In this document: positions 10,691 to 22,459 of the stretch, in pieces
Layout of the letters: each line of letters starts with the position of its first letter
Position numbering within the stretch: position 1 is the stretch's first letter
DNA from: Doryteuthis pealeii
Lineage: Eukaryota > Mollusca > Cephalopoda > Myopsida > Loliginidae
NCBI GenBank assembly: GCA_023376005.1
Contig: CM042181.1
Location: 25,374,591 to 25,438,590 of the forward strand
Direction of reading: 5' to 3'
DNA: 64,000 nt
Program-made: the position numbers and the translations under genes
The notes under the pieces: generated by a model
The model's database searches: none
What the model was told of the DNA's origin: nothing
What the model saw: only the letters and a program-made list of their open reading frames with translations

Positions 10691-11154
10691 ATAGTAGGGA
10701 GATTTTTATTAGGGCAATACACTTAACATGCTCTAAGAGAATAAAGTACTTTCCAGTCCAATTTGGCTAATAATATGGTCTGCTCAAATCATCAATTTTT
10801 TGATCATTCAAATTCTCGATATAACATAGATAGCTATAAACTGTTAAATAGAATTAATCTTAAACGGAAGTATCAATAGCATTAAAGACAGCTGTTACAA
10901 TGGGAACCCAAATAGTTCACGGTTCGTCTAGTAATGACTTAAAAAGGTTTATTCGCACCGTTGGTTTTTCTTTTCATTGATATCGCAACTGTTTATTCTT
11001 TGCTTAATCTCATCTACTAAAACACCTTTTTGTTTAACAATATTCCCTTAGGATTTTTACGGTCTATTTGATTTTACGAGCGAATACAAAATTTGAAAAT
11101 CTATAGGATTACTAGTTTTGTTCGACCACCAAAAAATAATACAGCCTTTTTGGT
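10691..11154. other. Non-coding gap with a repeat J scrap
   Basis: AGAGAATAAAGTACTTTCCA (about 10735) matches the start of repeat J at 50683. Otherwise AT-rich with nothing recognised. Confidence 0.4.
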
Positions 11155-11365
11155 TGGGAGTATGATTAATAGTATCTCCTGTAGAAGGGTAAGACAACCA
11201 GCCTACTAAAAAAAGGGGGTAGTCCAGGTATGACATTAAATTTCATTCGGTTCTGGGGCTTTAGGGACTGTGGAGTACCCCTTTCATTGTAATTTTTCTC
11301 AGGTCCATTCTAATCTGATGTGGTAGTACCTGTTAGGATCCCATCTATGGGTTAAATAAATCCGT
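11155..11365 (+). mobile_element. Retroposon C fragment
   Basis: Diverged core only: GGTTCTGGGGCTTTAGGGAC, CAGGTCCATTCTAATCTGA, GGTAGTACCTGTTAGGATCC, ATCTATGGGTTAAATA. Both ends are missing. Confidence 0.7.
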
Positions 11366-11461
11366 TTGAAAATTATTAGTATTGGATAGGAATACTTGAA
11401 ACCATATAACTGTGTGCAAATTAATGATTATTATTAAATATATGAATAGTTACTTAAAACC

Positions 11462-11760
11462 ATATATATATATATATTTACCGACCCCTCCACACGAGCA
11501 GGATGTGACACAAGGTCAATTTCTTAAGCGGAGTTTAACAGGTTTGAATTCAGAGTTTTCCTTCTCCTAGACCGGTTGCCTAACCAAGGTTAAAGAGCCC
11601 GGTCTGCCCTACTATTTACCCATAGCTGGAGGGAGAGTAGAATTCGTACCTTTCCCAAGGGTATTAGCGCTAAGTGAAATGCAATTATCACGTCCAGGAT
11701 TCGAACTTGCGGCGACAAGCTCATTTCCCATGACTTTAACCATTACACCACGCACTCCTA
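11462..11760 (-). mobile_element. SINE-B copy, tail type 1
   Basis: Read on the minus strand: a tRNA-like head (TGGTGTAATGGTTAAAGTC; B box CGAATCCTGG), then CTTGGGAAAGGTACGAAT, CTATGGGTAAATAGTAGG, CCGCTTAAGAAATTGACC, TGTGTCACATCCTGCTCG, and a (TA)n tail. The head resembles tRNA-Asp/Gly/Glu. Confidence 0.85.
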
Positions 11761-11915
11761 CAAAACTATATAACTGTGCAAATTATTTGCATAACATTTT
11801 GGCCATAAGAGGTAAATATAACGCTAAACAAATAAACAAAACAAAACTAAAAATAAAATAAAAAAATAGCAATATTTAAGTATTTTTTCAATTACATAGT
11901 ATTTATAAAAAGTAA

Positions 11916-12135
11916 AAGTAAAGTCATCGGGGCAGTCTAAAGTCGGTATCAGCCAGTCAGCAAGGGAGTCTATCCCCTTTTCAATAGCGCTAGACCAAGT
12001 TAGATTGTTTTGGCGTCTGAGGTGGAGCAGTATCTCTGTACTACTCATACGCTGAGTTGGCGAGGACCGGTATCAAACTAGGAACCTTATGGTTTCTAGC
12101 CCAACACTCTACCGATTGAGCTAACCCGGTCCCTT
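11916..12135 (-). mobile_element. SINE-A copy
   Basis: Full-length reverse-strand copy from the tRNA head (GGGTTAGCTCAATCGGTAG) to GACTTTACTTTTAC, with a central deletion. Confidence 0.85.
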
Positions 12136-12359
12136 TTCTATTTATGAAATATCAAAATTATCAATTGTTTCGCTACAAAGTAAATGCAGGAGTATATATT
12201 CACCAATTTGTACTCATTTGGCTTCTATATTTAAATGGAGAAAATAATAAACATATATTATTGAGCCAAAGAATAAATAGAAGCACTATATATCTTGTCT
12301 ACAACTACGACTGTACATTGGCTATTTAAAAAAACGGCCATATCTACAGATATGCCCAC

Positions 12360-12642
12360 TCTTATCCATACTCGCCAAGAAATGGACACGGTGACACGAG
12401 TTCAAATCCTGTACGAGGCAGGTTGCATTTCACATAGCGCTAATATCCTTGGGAAACGGTATACATCCAACTATTCTCACTTCAGCTATTGTAGGGCAGA
12501 CTGAATTCTAATTTTGGTAAGGTAACCATTTTATGTGAAGGCAAACCCTGAATTAAATCCTGTTAAACTTCGCATAAGAAATTGACCTTGTGTCACATCC
12601 TGCTCGTGCGGAAAGGTTGATAGATACATACATACATACATT
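12360..12642 (+). mobile_element. SINE-B copy, tail type 1
   Basis: Has the B box GAGTTCAAATCC, TTGCATTTCACATAGCGC, and TTGACCTTGTGTCACATCC, ending in a (CATA)n tail instead of (TA)n. Confidence 0.8.
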
Positions 12643-14699
12643 CAACTACTGGAAAAACAAAAAAATGTCATCACCCTGCCTGTGGTGATAAAAAAAAAAT
12701 GTCGCCTTAAAGAATTAACAAAAGAAAAAATGCTAATTCGGACAAAACTGTATGTTGATATAACAATGTCATACTAGGGTAGGTTGATTTTTCACTTCTT
12801 TAAAAATATAAAATTCTCCCAAATAGCGAAAGTTGTGTGTTGGTATAATGAACCATTGTTTGGGGAAATAGCATCAAAACTCGTCTGCTAAAATGCACTA
12901 AAAATCCTCGTTTTCGCAACATTTAACCTTGAAATTGGTTAGAAAATTTAGCAATTTGAATATCTAAAACAGAAAAGGTTGTTATTTTAAACGAAATGAA
13001 TAAAATACTATAACTAGAATTCAAATTGAAAATATGCCCTCATCACCACAGTCCAAGAAGAGAATAATCACCAACAAAGACTTATTGATGTGAGAAGGGA
13101 ACGGAAGCTTTCTTGCCAAATATGAATGAACAGAAAGGCTGTTTTGTAATCAAGGTGAAGAAAAGAATGTATCACAATACACAGCACATCAATTTTTGTC
13201 ACTTATGGAGCTTCATAACTTATATTAACCAATGTTCATCACGGAAATCAAACGTCAGAACTGGACATTGTATTATAAGGTTTAAAGTTGGTTTTGTGTT
13301 CACATCACGTCGGGAATCACCGGTTATAAGAATTAAATGTAGTTTTACCTCCAGTAGCTAAAACCGCTTTTTATAATACACTAGGAGGCTTCAGAGAAAC
13401 CTCCAAACGTAGGTGAATATATATTGTGACGTATCACTGGTATATTAACTAGTATATATATGTTAGAATTAAAAGAAAACTCTATTTGTAAAAACCCCAA
13501 GGAATGCGAGGGCGAGCAAGGAAAGTAAGATTCAGTCGGGTTGTATTCTTGGTAAAAGAATGTCAATGCGGTTACTACTACCTATATGACTAAAGGACAG
13601 TTGTACCCCCCCCCCACACACACACCTCACATGATAGGAGGAATGTACATACATATTTCAACGGTGACTCCACTATCCTAAAGTACACTTACTCCACAAC
13701 GTTGCTATGACGACGACTAAGAAAGGATTTTCGCGCGAAAACGTGAGGCCAACACACAGTTGATGAAAGCATCCCGAGAAGCAAGGATAGACGGCGACCG
13801 CCCCATAAAGTTTGATATGCGCATCGAAAATCAGAAGAACGGAAAAAGAAAAGACATTTCGAGTTAATTCATTCGGAAAAAAGGAACGAACGCCGTTGCT
13901 GAGAAATAATAATTTTAACAGAGAGACATTGTTGTGGTTTGCAACGTCGCAGTGAGTTGTTTTAGAACGTTCAAGATTTTGTATTCTGTAAATCTTTATT
14001 ATTTGTCATGTATTTTGTATATGGCTAATATGATTGATATACTCAATTGCTCGTCCACTCATTTGATAACATGAACCATGCATTCACTTTACCCGTCTTA
14101 TTAAATGTATATTTGTATATATGTATTTGTCTCTTAATGATAATTTGTATTTAAATGTAAATAAATGTTTATGTGTTTATTTGAAATCCTATCCGATCTT
14201 AGTCATTCAGCATTGTCGTCGATCATCGGTTTTCTATCCTTTTCACGGGAGCAGAGAGAAAAGTTTTGAATCCCATCCCTTTTGTACTATTTATTTTTAC
14301 ATCTTGGACCTTTTGCATATTTTTTATTATTATTTCATGTTGCGTGTGTACACTGGTTGCCCCTAACGAGTGTGCGTGTGTAACAATATGTAACTATTGT
14401 CTGAGCACATATAACATAAAATACAGATATAAAACAGGACGAACGACAAAGAAAAAAACAGTTCTTAGTTAAACGACGAGATGAAAGTTACATCGAAAGG
14501 TTCTCACTTCGTACAGGAGCCACATGATTAGGGTCTAGAAAGGGCTACATACATACTTGGGTACAAACCTATAGTTGAGGGGCAAGGCCCACCAAGCCTT
14601 AATGGACAGAGACAACTTGTCTAGTGCATCTTTGTGGATGTCAGATGAAAGCGAGCGAGTTCTTCCCGGGTTGTGTTTAAATAGCCAGGTAGTATACTA
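12643..14699. other. Long non-coding stretch
   Basis: No convincing exon. 13600-13630 is a C-run followed by CA repeats. 13700-13900 has higher CpG content. 13940-14000 includes AGAACGTTCA and TTTTGTATTCTG, which could be an LTR remnant but could not be delimited. Confidence 0.4.
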
Positions 14700-14714
14700 T
14701 TTACCATGCACCCC

Positions 14715-14865
14715 ACGTGTACAGGTTAGGCACAAGGCCCAATTAATGTGGGACCACCCACAAGCCGATACTCATTGATCCCGTCGGCATTCACCCTATT
14801 GAGCAATAAACCCAGACCTGCTCCTTTAAATCGAGGGGACAGGTATTGCCTGTGGGGATGGCCCC
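14715..14865. mobile_element. Repeat F fragment
   Basis: Reverse-orientation match to the F core at 10441-10640 (TTAATGTGGGACCACCCACA, then CTCCTTTAAATCGAGGGGAC). Confidence 0.5.
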
Positions 14866-15014
14866 CAGAGATCAACGCTGTTAACTACTTCACCGATCCA
14901 GTGGCCGAAGCTCACTGTACCCCTCAGCTGGGCCAGGTAGTATGCCCTCTACTGGCCAATCATGGCAGCAATGGAAGATAACCCTTTAACCCATTCAAAC
15001 TCCATCTCAACAAG

Positions 15015-15052
15015 GGAAGACAATCACTACAATACTGTAGTGATTGTCTTCC
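15015..15052. repeat. Perfect 17-bp hairpin
   Basis: Arms GGAAGACAATCACTACA (15015-15031) and its exact reverse complement (15036-15052), with loop ATAC. No T-run follows, and no gene end is known nearby. Confidence 0.9.
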
Positions 15053-15700
15053 AGGTTTGCAACCAAATTCAGTCTTAAGAAAACTAAAGGATACTACTGT
15101 GTAACGTTGTGGGGTCTTTCTACACAATGGGCTTTACAACGTGGAGTCCGTGGGTGCACTATTAAACTTATACAAGTCACTAACTTTGTTCGGCGTGCGT
15201 GTAAACGTTTAGGGGTTTCTGTTTATCACACCCACAGGATTCCAGCAGTCCTTGGTCACTAGTATCAGCCGACCCCAAAGAATTCTTCCACCCTTCTTTG
15301 TTTATGTTCAGGGAAGGGTCAAGCCGCGTGGCTATTTTTCGTACCTGTCAATTTGACAAGTATCTATGGACGTCTTACTTACACTCAGTACGTTCATTCA
15401 TAAATTTCTTTCAGGAATTCGCTGTAGTAAGAGTGAAGATACTTAACAAAATTTCTTGCTTCTCAAATATTTAATTTCTTCAACTTATTGTGAGTGAGAG
15501 TGAGAGTGAGAGAGTCAATTTCATCAACAAATATGTTTCTAAGGTTAGCCTCGCTAAATTTTTCGGTAATATTTTAACTTCGTTCCAACGGTAAGTATCA
15601 ATTTCACACATCAGCGACACCAATCTCGATTCACGATCCCAGTCGCTCCGACTAACCTCGGCAAAACCGCCCAACTGCGTCAAAATCTAAGGCTCACACG
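15053..15700 (-). other. Possible transcribed leader behind the heat-shock-type promoter
   Basis: On the minus strand, downstream of the TATA at 15701-15707, an open frame of 67 codons (15683-15480) starts MTQLGGFAEVSRSDWDRESR and runs into a CTCACT repeat. A donor-like GTGTAAGTAAG lies at about 15376-15386. This could be a 5' leader exon or LTR-like sequence. No family is recognised. Confidence 0.3.
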
Positions 15701-15765
15701 TTATATAGAGATCATTGTAGAATGTTCTAGAACATCGTCGAACCTTTAGATTGTTCTAACTGTTC
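15701..15765 (-). promoter_or_regulatory. Heat-shock-element cluster with TATA box
   Basis: GAA (15720), TTC (15725) and GAA (15730) form a perfect three-unit HSE, GAATGTTCTAGAA. Further GAA/TTC units lie at 15740, 15754 and 15763. On the minus strand the TATA (TATATAA, 15707-15701) lies about 13 bp downstream, a spacing like hsp70-type promoters. Predicted start is near 15675 on the minus strand. No heat-shock gene is recognised downstream. Confidence 0.5.
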
Positions 15766-16324
15766 CACCAGTTTAGATATTATTCCACTTGTCACTTAAG
15801 AGGTCAATGGGTCAACCCTCCCTTCGCTGACAAATCAATCAAAAGAAACTTTTAACAGTCAAGAAGTTTTGAAATCTTGTGTATCGCCAGACTTTCTGAC
15901 TTTTGAACTGAGTCACAGATGATAAGGAGAATTCCATTATCCTCTGCTCGCCTCCTCCCACATTAAACACTGTATGGATTATCTGTCTCACCACCCATCG
16001 TTTATCTAGATATCTGCTAGATGATGACACCATCCCTTGACATAGTGATCCATAATTTCACATTTAAAGAAAAGGGTGTGAATTCTCTTTTCTAGTTGAC
16101 AAGCTTTGACCATTAAGTTTTCATGACCTCTCGTTCACACATACACAAAAGGCCCAATATATAGAAGATATACTTTTGTCCGTCTGCCAGAAAAGGCATT
16201 GGTTCCATAGTTGTCACCATGGTCATATAGACAAACTAGGTGTTATAAGCCGTTTTATTTATACTTCTATATACATCCCATTCTTGTGCAATTTGTTCCT
16301 TTTCATGTTGGAGATGCTTTTCAT
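15766..16324. other. Non-coding gap
   Basis: No recognised feature. Confidence 0.4.
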
Positions 16325-16387
16325 CTAATGGTTATTGTTGTAGGAAATGGACTTTGCTATCCAAGTTCAAATCCTGGATGAGACTAT

Positions 16388-16809
16388 TTGCTATTTCTCT
16401 GAATGTTTGAGATGAGGCTTGATGATTAGTATTATCTGCGTTATTCAGACTATTGTCCCCATCCTCATTGTTATTTGTACGTTTCGGCCGATATGCTCTC
16501 CAATTGGACACATGGTCTAGTGGATAAGGTAGTTAGGTTAAGACAGTTCTAAGTGACAGTTATCTCTGGATTCCGGGTTCAATCCTGAGTAGAGGCAGTA
16601 ACATAGAAAAATAATTAACACAACTCCTACCCCAGCTATGGTTAGCGGAATGAGAACAGGATACCCCCATGGACTAAATAAAATTTAGGTTCAAAGTTCC
16701 ATCCTGATTACGACAAGAAATACCTGAAGAAGGCCGGAGGGCATATCGGCTGAAACGTACAAATAACAATGAAGATGGGGACAATAGTACGAATAACACA
16801 GATAATACT
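16388..16809 (+). mobile_element. SINE-D with inverted tail copy
   Basis: Inserted in SINE-B with a 10-bp duplication ATGAGACTAT (16378-16387 and 16810-16819). The centre is a tRNA-like head (A box TGGTCTAGTGGATAAGG, B box GGGTTCAATCC). The right end is the D tail (CTGAAGAAGGCCGGAGGGCA, then GAAACGTACAAATAAC). The left about 100 bp is an inverted copy of that tail, so the element has terminal inverted repeats of about 80 bp. Confidence 0.75.
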
Positions 16810-16845
16810 ATGAGACTATATGCATTTCACAATTTCAGTATGCTA

Positions 16846-17101
16846 TCCTTGGCATTGCAGTCTCGGAAGACTATATAGTTCTTGTGACCCTGAAGTTACA
16901 GCAGCTCATGTGACTATGAAGTCTGATGTTCGAAAAACATTCTCAACCACAGATGTTGCATGCGAAGGCTGTCCCTGCAGATGTTGATGTGTCAGTGCTT
17001 TATTCCTGCCGCTCTCTTCTGGACTTCTTGGCTTTATGGTGTTGCGCTAGGGTGGCTTCAGGCATTAACAGTCTGCTACAGAGAGCCTGCTGTCACTGAG
17101 A
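16846..17101 (-). mobile_element. LINE 3' end fragment
   Basis: Reverse-strand match to the LINE at 475-1926: CTGAAGCCACCCTAG, AACATCTGTGG for the zinc finger, and the 3' end GTCTTCCGAGACTGCAATGCC. Flanked by ATGCTA (16840-16845 and 17102-17107), a probable target duplication. It is strongly 5'-truncated, as usual for LINE insertions. Confidence 0.75.
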
Positions 17102-17190
17102 ATGCTAATACTCTTGGGAAAGGTATGAATCTAACTATTCTCCCTTCAGCTATAGGTAAATAGTAGGGACAGAATGGGCACTTTAATCTT

Positions 17191-17385
17191 AGTATTAGCT
17201 CAGTCAGTAGTGTCACCTAGGAATCACAAGGTTCCTGGTTCAATACCAGCCCTTGCAAATTCAGCGTATGAGTAGCACAGGGATCTGTGCTGTAAAGTGA
17301 GGTAGGTTTGGTGCTCCAACTTAGATGCTAAAATAAGCTCCTTGGTGTAGTGCTAGGGGATAGACTTTGATGTATGGGTGATATG
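17191..17385 (+). mobile_element. SINE-A copy, diverged
   Basis: Head TTAGCTCAGTCAGTAG and B box TGGTTCAATACC, then AGGGATCTGTGCTGTAAAG and TAGTGCTAGGGGATAGAC. The 3' end is decayed. Confidence 0.75.
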
Positions 17386-17553
17386 GTTAATTATTAAGAA
17401 AAAGTTTAAAATTTTCTCATAATCATGGTAGGTGTTGGGTTAATAGAACCAATAAAAAATTTTTAAAAAAACAAGAGAAAAATATTTTACAGAATGTAAT
17501 GATTTTATTGAGATGTTTATAAATGCTAAATTAAAGTGATAATTTTATTTACA
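17386..17553 (-). terminator. RSL1D1: RSL1D1 3' UTR and polyadenylation signals
   Basis: Minus-strand AATAAA hexamers lie at 17549-17544 (5 nt past the stop) and 17509-17504 (about 45 nt past). The second is the better-placed candidate, predicting cleavage near 17485-17495. Confidence 0.5.
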
Positions 17554-18092
17554 TTATTTTTTCAACACTTTCACAGATTTTTTAGCAGTTTTCAAATTTG
17601 AAACTTTTTCTTTTAATTTCTTCTTCTTCATTATTTTTTCGACCTTGGGACTTTTTTTCACTCCATTTTTTTTAGCATCAATTTTCTTATTTTCCTTTTT
17701 AGGTTTTTCCTTTTTAGGTTTTTCCTTCAATTCTCCATTTTCCTTTTTAGGTTTTTCCTTCAATTCTCCATTTTCCTTTGGTTTCTTTTTATTTACTTTT
17801 TTGTTTTTCTTGGTCTCGGTTTTTTTATTTTTCTTGCCCTTCACTCCTGGTTTTTGTATTTTTCCTTTCTTAAGACGATGGATCTTCTTTCTAAGCAAAA
17901 GTTTTTTCTTTTCAGGCAAGTTTGAGAAATCAGTTCCACCCCAAAACAACTTCTTTTCACCATTCTTTGAACAGAGATAGATGTCATTGTTTTCTGTGAC
18001 GTATGCCTTTGCTCTTAGACTCCAATCGATCTCTTCTGGTTCTACCTTTTCTGGTTCCTTGGCAGGAGCAGGCAACACAGTTTCACAACCAG
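17554..18092 (-). CDS. RSL1D1: RSL1D1 coding exon 7 (last)
   Basis: Acceptor TTGTCTTTCAG precedes 18092, and the stop TAA is at 17556-17554. It encodes PGCETVLPAPAKEPEKVEPE, then EIDWSLRAKAYVTENNDIYL, then a Lys-rich tail. ENGELKEKPKK occurs twice in tandem, followed by a partial EKPKKEN copy. Confidence 0.9.
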
Positions 18093-21000
18093 CTGAAAGA
18101 CAAAAAAAATTAAAGTAAAAAAATTGTTTTCAGTGAAGTTATAAAGAAAATAAATAGGAGGCATTACTTTCAGAACAACCCTTGGAATTTCACTTAAAGA
18201 AATATAAATTATTTCCAACAAATGGTTAGTAATTACAAGATAAACCAGCAAAACTTTTTAGTGGCCAGATCTCTGGACATTTTCAGGTGAATGTGGCATC
18301 TCATGAATAATCTTAAAATCATGATACTAGGAAGAGTCACTATTTTGGTAACCCCTGGATACTTTTGCTGAGGTCATGAAGGTGACAACCCCACATTGCA
18401 CTATGGCTTGCAGCATAGCATAATTTTAGGCATACCTGACCTTACTTGATTATCAAGGTTTTTGCAGCCCAAGCAAAATTTCTTGAACCATTTGAACGTT
18501 TTTGGTTACTTCTGTGGCATTATGGCCCAGTTTGAACTTGTGAAGCATAAATTCCTGAATTACACTATATTGCCTTTTCATCTGTGTTCTGCCTACCACT
18601 TACATTCACACAGATAAACATGCATGTACACCTTACCCCCACCCATAAGGTGTACATGATAATAACCACGTACCACACTTGGACCCCCCGCCCACCGCAC
18701 ATTTGGAAAATTTGTGAGTTCTTATGAAAACACCAAAGCGACAACACACGCTTTCACTGATCTTCATTGCTCTCAGCTAAATCTGATACTCAGCCCTTTT
18801 TTTTTTTTCACCGTGTGAGGTCTCTTAAGAACTTTCATCCCTTTTATCATCTTGTTAAATTGTTTGTGTTCTATGATCAATATTCATTCAATTGTTTAAT
18901 GTCCCCACAGACTGCTTGGTTAAGCTATCTGCCCTGACCTTCGCAGACAAGAGAAGGTAGAATAATCTGTGTGGCTTTCAAATTGCATATGGAAAGAAGC
19001 AATGAACAATGTGTCAGTGCACCTATTGGATTATTTTTGTATTATAAGGCATGCTGGAATCCACCACTTAAATTTATAGACCTGGCATGGTCACATGGAT
19101 TTAACTCCAGCCAATCAACAGCTTGAATATGTGGTTAGTTAACTATTTAATCACTGATATTGACAGCTGTTCATTTGCATATTATTCGACATTGACAAAC
19201 GGACTTGCAACCAAAAGATCATACCCAACAATAAGAGACACCAAGGAGCTACCAAAGTTCTCTTCACTAAGGATCACACTCTGCTTAACACAAGGGATCT
19301 CTGCTGGGGAGTGCTCTCACTTGAAACCTAAGGATGGCCACAAAAATCATAAGCGCACCAACTACCTTCCACAGCTTGAACTGCTTCAGTCAGGTGATAT
19401 ACACACCACAAACTAACATGTACTAAAAATATTGCAATACTTTTAACTAAATATCTAAGATTACTTATTGAAAAATTGACCAATATAACAAAGATGAGAA
19501 TAATATTTAAAACAAAATTAATAGTAAATTTAATATGCATACTTATTGGACTCGGGTAAAATGATTTGTGGAGAAATATTTTGAGGGAGACTTGACAGAT
19601 TTAAAGAAATTTGTTCTTTGTTTACACTAGCAATATGTTTGAGAATAAAACTATTAGAAATAAATAATAACATCATGGAGATTGTGTCGGTGGTGGTGTC
19701 ATTGTTTTGGTTACAGTTACACACTCTCCATGATTATATGTAGACAAAGAACAAAAATTGGTTCAATCAGATTTTTTTGTTTGGTTCATTTTGTTTTACT
19801 GCCTATCAACTTCAGTGGGTCATTTCATACCAATAAAGTTTTGGAATAAATTCATTATTAATGGATACTCAATTTTTTTTCATAAACACTTTTTCTATTT
19901 AACCTATAGATACCTAACAGGTACTATCACTCCAGGTCAGAATGGACCAGGGAGCAATGGTGATGAAGGGGTGCCCCACATTCCCCAGACCTCCAGAACT
20001 GGAACCTCACCATCAGATAGAGTTTAACATCATTCCCAGGACATTAAGACCCTCAGCCACTGCTTTCTAGCAACCATATGATAAAAAGTGTTGGGGCTTG
20101 CCATAAGGGAAATAGGGTTGGGGCAATCATATAGGTGCTAGGGCTTCACATGATCAGCCGATTGATCGACCATCCATCTAGTGTAAGTGGAGTGTTGCAT
20201 ATTATGGACTGCTCAGTCACTTGGGTTCCATCTTTAAGCATTACGGGTTGCCACCTACAGCCAACAGGTGGTACCATTGGGGGAGTCTTACCACTCTGCA
20301 GAGGTGTAATTGGTGTATTCTAACGCCCCTGCTGACAGAGCAGGGTTAAATCAGAAGGAAGCATTTGGAATTGAAGCCCGAGTGGTAGGCTAAATCCTAT
20401 CTCCAGAGTTGAGAGATAAAAAAAAAAAAAAGCATTTCTGACTTGCCTTCCGTACACCAAACAGAAGCCCCCCACCCCAACACATCTTCATAATCTCTCA
20501 TACCTATTTGGTCAAGTGTCCAAAGACAATCTAATTTTTAACCCCCCCCCCGCTGCAATGTCTTTCCATTACACATAAATTAATGACATACAGAATAAGG
20601 TTATAATATATAAATTCTACTTATAAAAATATTGATTTCCTAGTTTCAATATTTTTGTTATTTACGAATTATGTTATAGATATTGTTACTTACGTTTAGA
20701 AATGTAAACAGGTAAAGCTGGAGAGTCTTGTGTTTTGATATAGATGCTGCGGATGTTTTCAGCACCCCCAGGAATCACCTTTGCTAGAACCTCAGCACTC
20801 TTCAGAATGTTGTCCACAATTTGATCAGCTGACATTTTGGAATGGGCAATTTGAGCCATACTGAAAAAGAGAGAATAAAATAAAATAAAAATGTTCATAA
20901 TTTTTTCCTCTAAAATAACAGACTTACTTTTCATAAACACCAATTTTATAAGACACAAAAGCAACTAAAAAAATTAAGATAAAATGCTTTAAATATATGC

Positions 21001-22425
21001 TTCTACATTTGGGGAGCTGGTAGATATTGTCAGTGATGTAGTATGCATGGGTCACTGGGAAGTTTTGGATCTTTCAACATCATACTCGTCTCGCCAGGCT
21101 GACCCTATCAGAGAGCTCTAATCCACCTACCAACTTTGGAGATGCTAACATTTGGCTTTTATTGATTTTGGATGAGTGTAAAAAAAACTCTACTGGGCCT
21201 CTGATTGGCTGGTGCTACCAACCAGTCAAATGCACGGTATGGTCTATTTAAGTGGTCTACGTGGACATTAACACTTTTTTTCTTCAAAACGGATAACAAG
21301 CTTTAGAGGGGAAAAGGTAAGTTAACCCTATATTATTACAGATTTGAGTAATGAAATATCATCAATTTTGAATAGTATTTTCTTTCATCTTTTAAATTTT
21401 AGTTGTATTTTCATTATGACTTACTCAGTTATTTCTAAGACAAGTAAGGAATGACACATATGAGAGACAATAATAAAGGATAAGCTCTTTGTGAGATTCA
21501 AACTGGTTACTTTTTGCCTTAGGGCAGACTTATTTGTACCAGCTGTGTTACTGACTACACTATGAAAGTAATTGGTTTAAAATCACACCTATAACTGATT
21601 TACCAACACTGAAGCAAGAGAGATTATTCTTTATTATTTCTGGTCTGCAATTCCCTTGATGCTGTCCAAATAAATTGGGACAAGAAATATGGGCATGATT
21701 GCCTCTGATGACTATTGCTTGTCTTACAAATGTAAACAGAGTTAGGTCCAGACCTAACAAAAATAGAGTTGCTTCCCTTGATCAGTAGGGGACCAATGGT
21801 AACCCCGAAGTGGGGTTTCCGCCATGACACTTTTGGATTGGAGTTCGTACTGAGTGGATGTAGCTCACAATGTGTGAGCTAGTTAAATCACTTCTAGGGT
21901 AGAAGCAGTCTTGGACAACATGACCTTAAGGTACCCCTTTTGTGATTTCGACTTGTGGGGACATTTTTTCCATTTACAACGTCAAAATCCGGTTAATTGT
22001 TAACAGACGATTTTTTTAGAGTTTTTTTTTTTTAATTATAAAACTAACCCCTAACAAACAACCGGATTCTTATGGTGTAAATGAGAAAAGTGTCCCCACG
22101 AGTCGAAATCGCAAAAGGAGTGCCTTAAGGTCATATGGTCCGCATTCTCTATCCTGTGTTAAATAAAACCTTGTTAATTTTCCAGCAACCTGGTCTTACA
22201 TTATCATTCAGTATTTTATCTACATAAAAACAAAACTTTTTTCTTCCTTTTTCAGTGACAGGAAAAAAAGTCAGTTTGTGGCTAGAGAATGTTCAGTAAG
22301 ATGTCTACTGTGTACAGCTAAACAAAATCATAAAAATTCAGTTCCGATGATCACAAAGTAAAAGATCCTGTTGAACACCGGAGATTGCCATTCAAAACTT
22401 GAATCGTGTGGATGCAGTTAAGAAG

Positions 22426-22459
<34 letters not shown>

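Larger units (their letters stand above)
16325..17190 (+). mobile_element. SINE-B copy split by two insertions
   Basis: The SINE-B head (GGTTATTGTTGTAGGAAATGG, B box AAGTTCAAATCCTGG) ends at 16387. It resumes at 16810 (ATGAGACTATATGCATTTCAC) and again at 17102 (ATGCTAATACTCTTGGG) through to about 17190. The gaps hold a SINE-D inverted form and a LINE fragment, each with matching target duplications. Confidence 0.75.

Noticed and set aside
13700..13990. CpG-richer segment as a promoter or LTR
   Set aside because: No delimitable ends, second copy, TATA arrangement or exon nearby. Left as unassigned.
16725..16780. SINE-D tail as a second hammerhead family (CTGAAGA...GGCC...GAAAC)
   Set aside because: CTGAAGA and GAAA are present with a five-pair stem between them in all D tails, but an extra A sits after CTGAAGA, stem III is only ACGT-like or absent, and the flanks do not form stem I. 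It falls short of a hammerhead; a structure search on the consensus could revisit it.
17645..17980. Plus-strand 111-residue Phe-rich frame
   Set aside because: It is the antisense shadow of the Lys-rich RSL1D1 exon 7 (AAA/AAG read as TTT/CTT).
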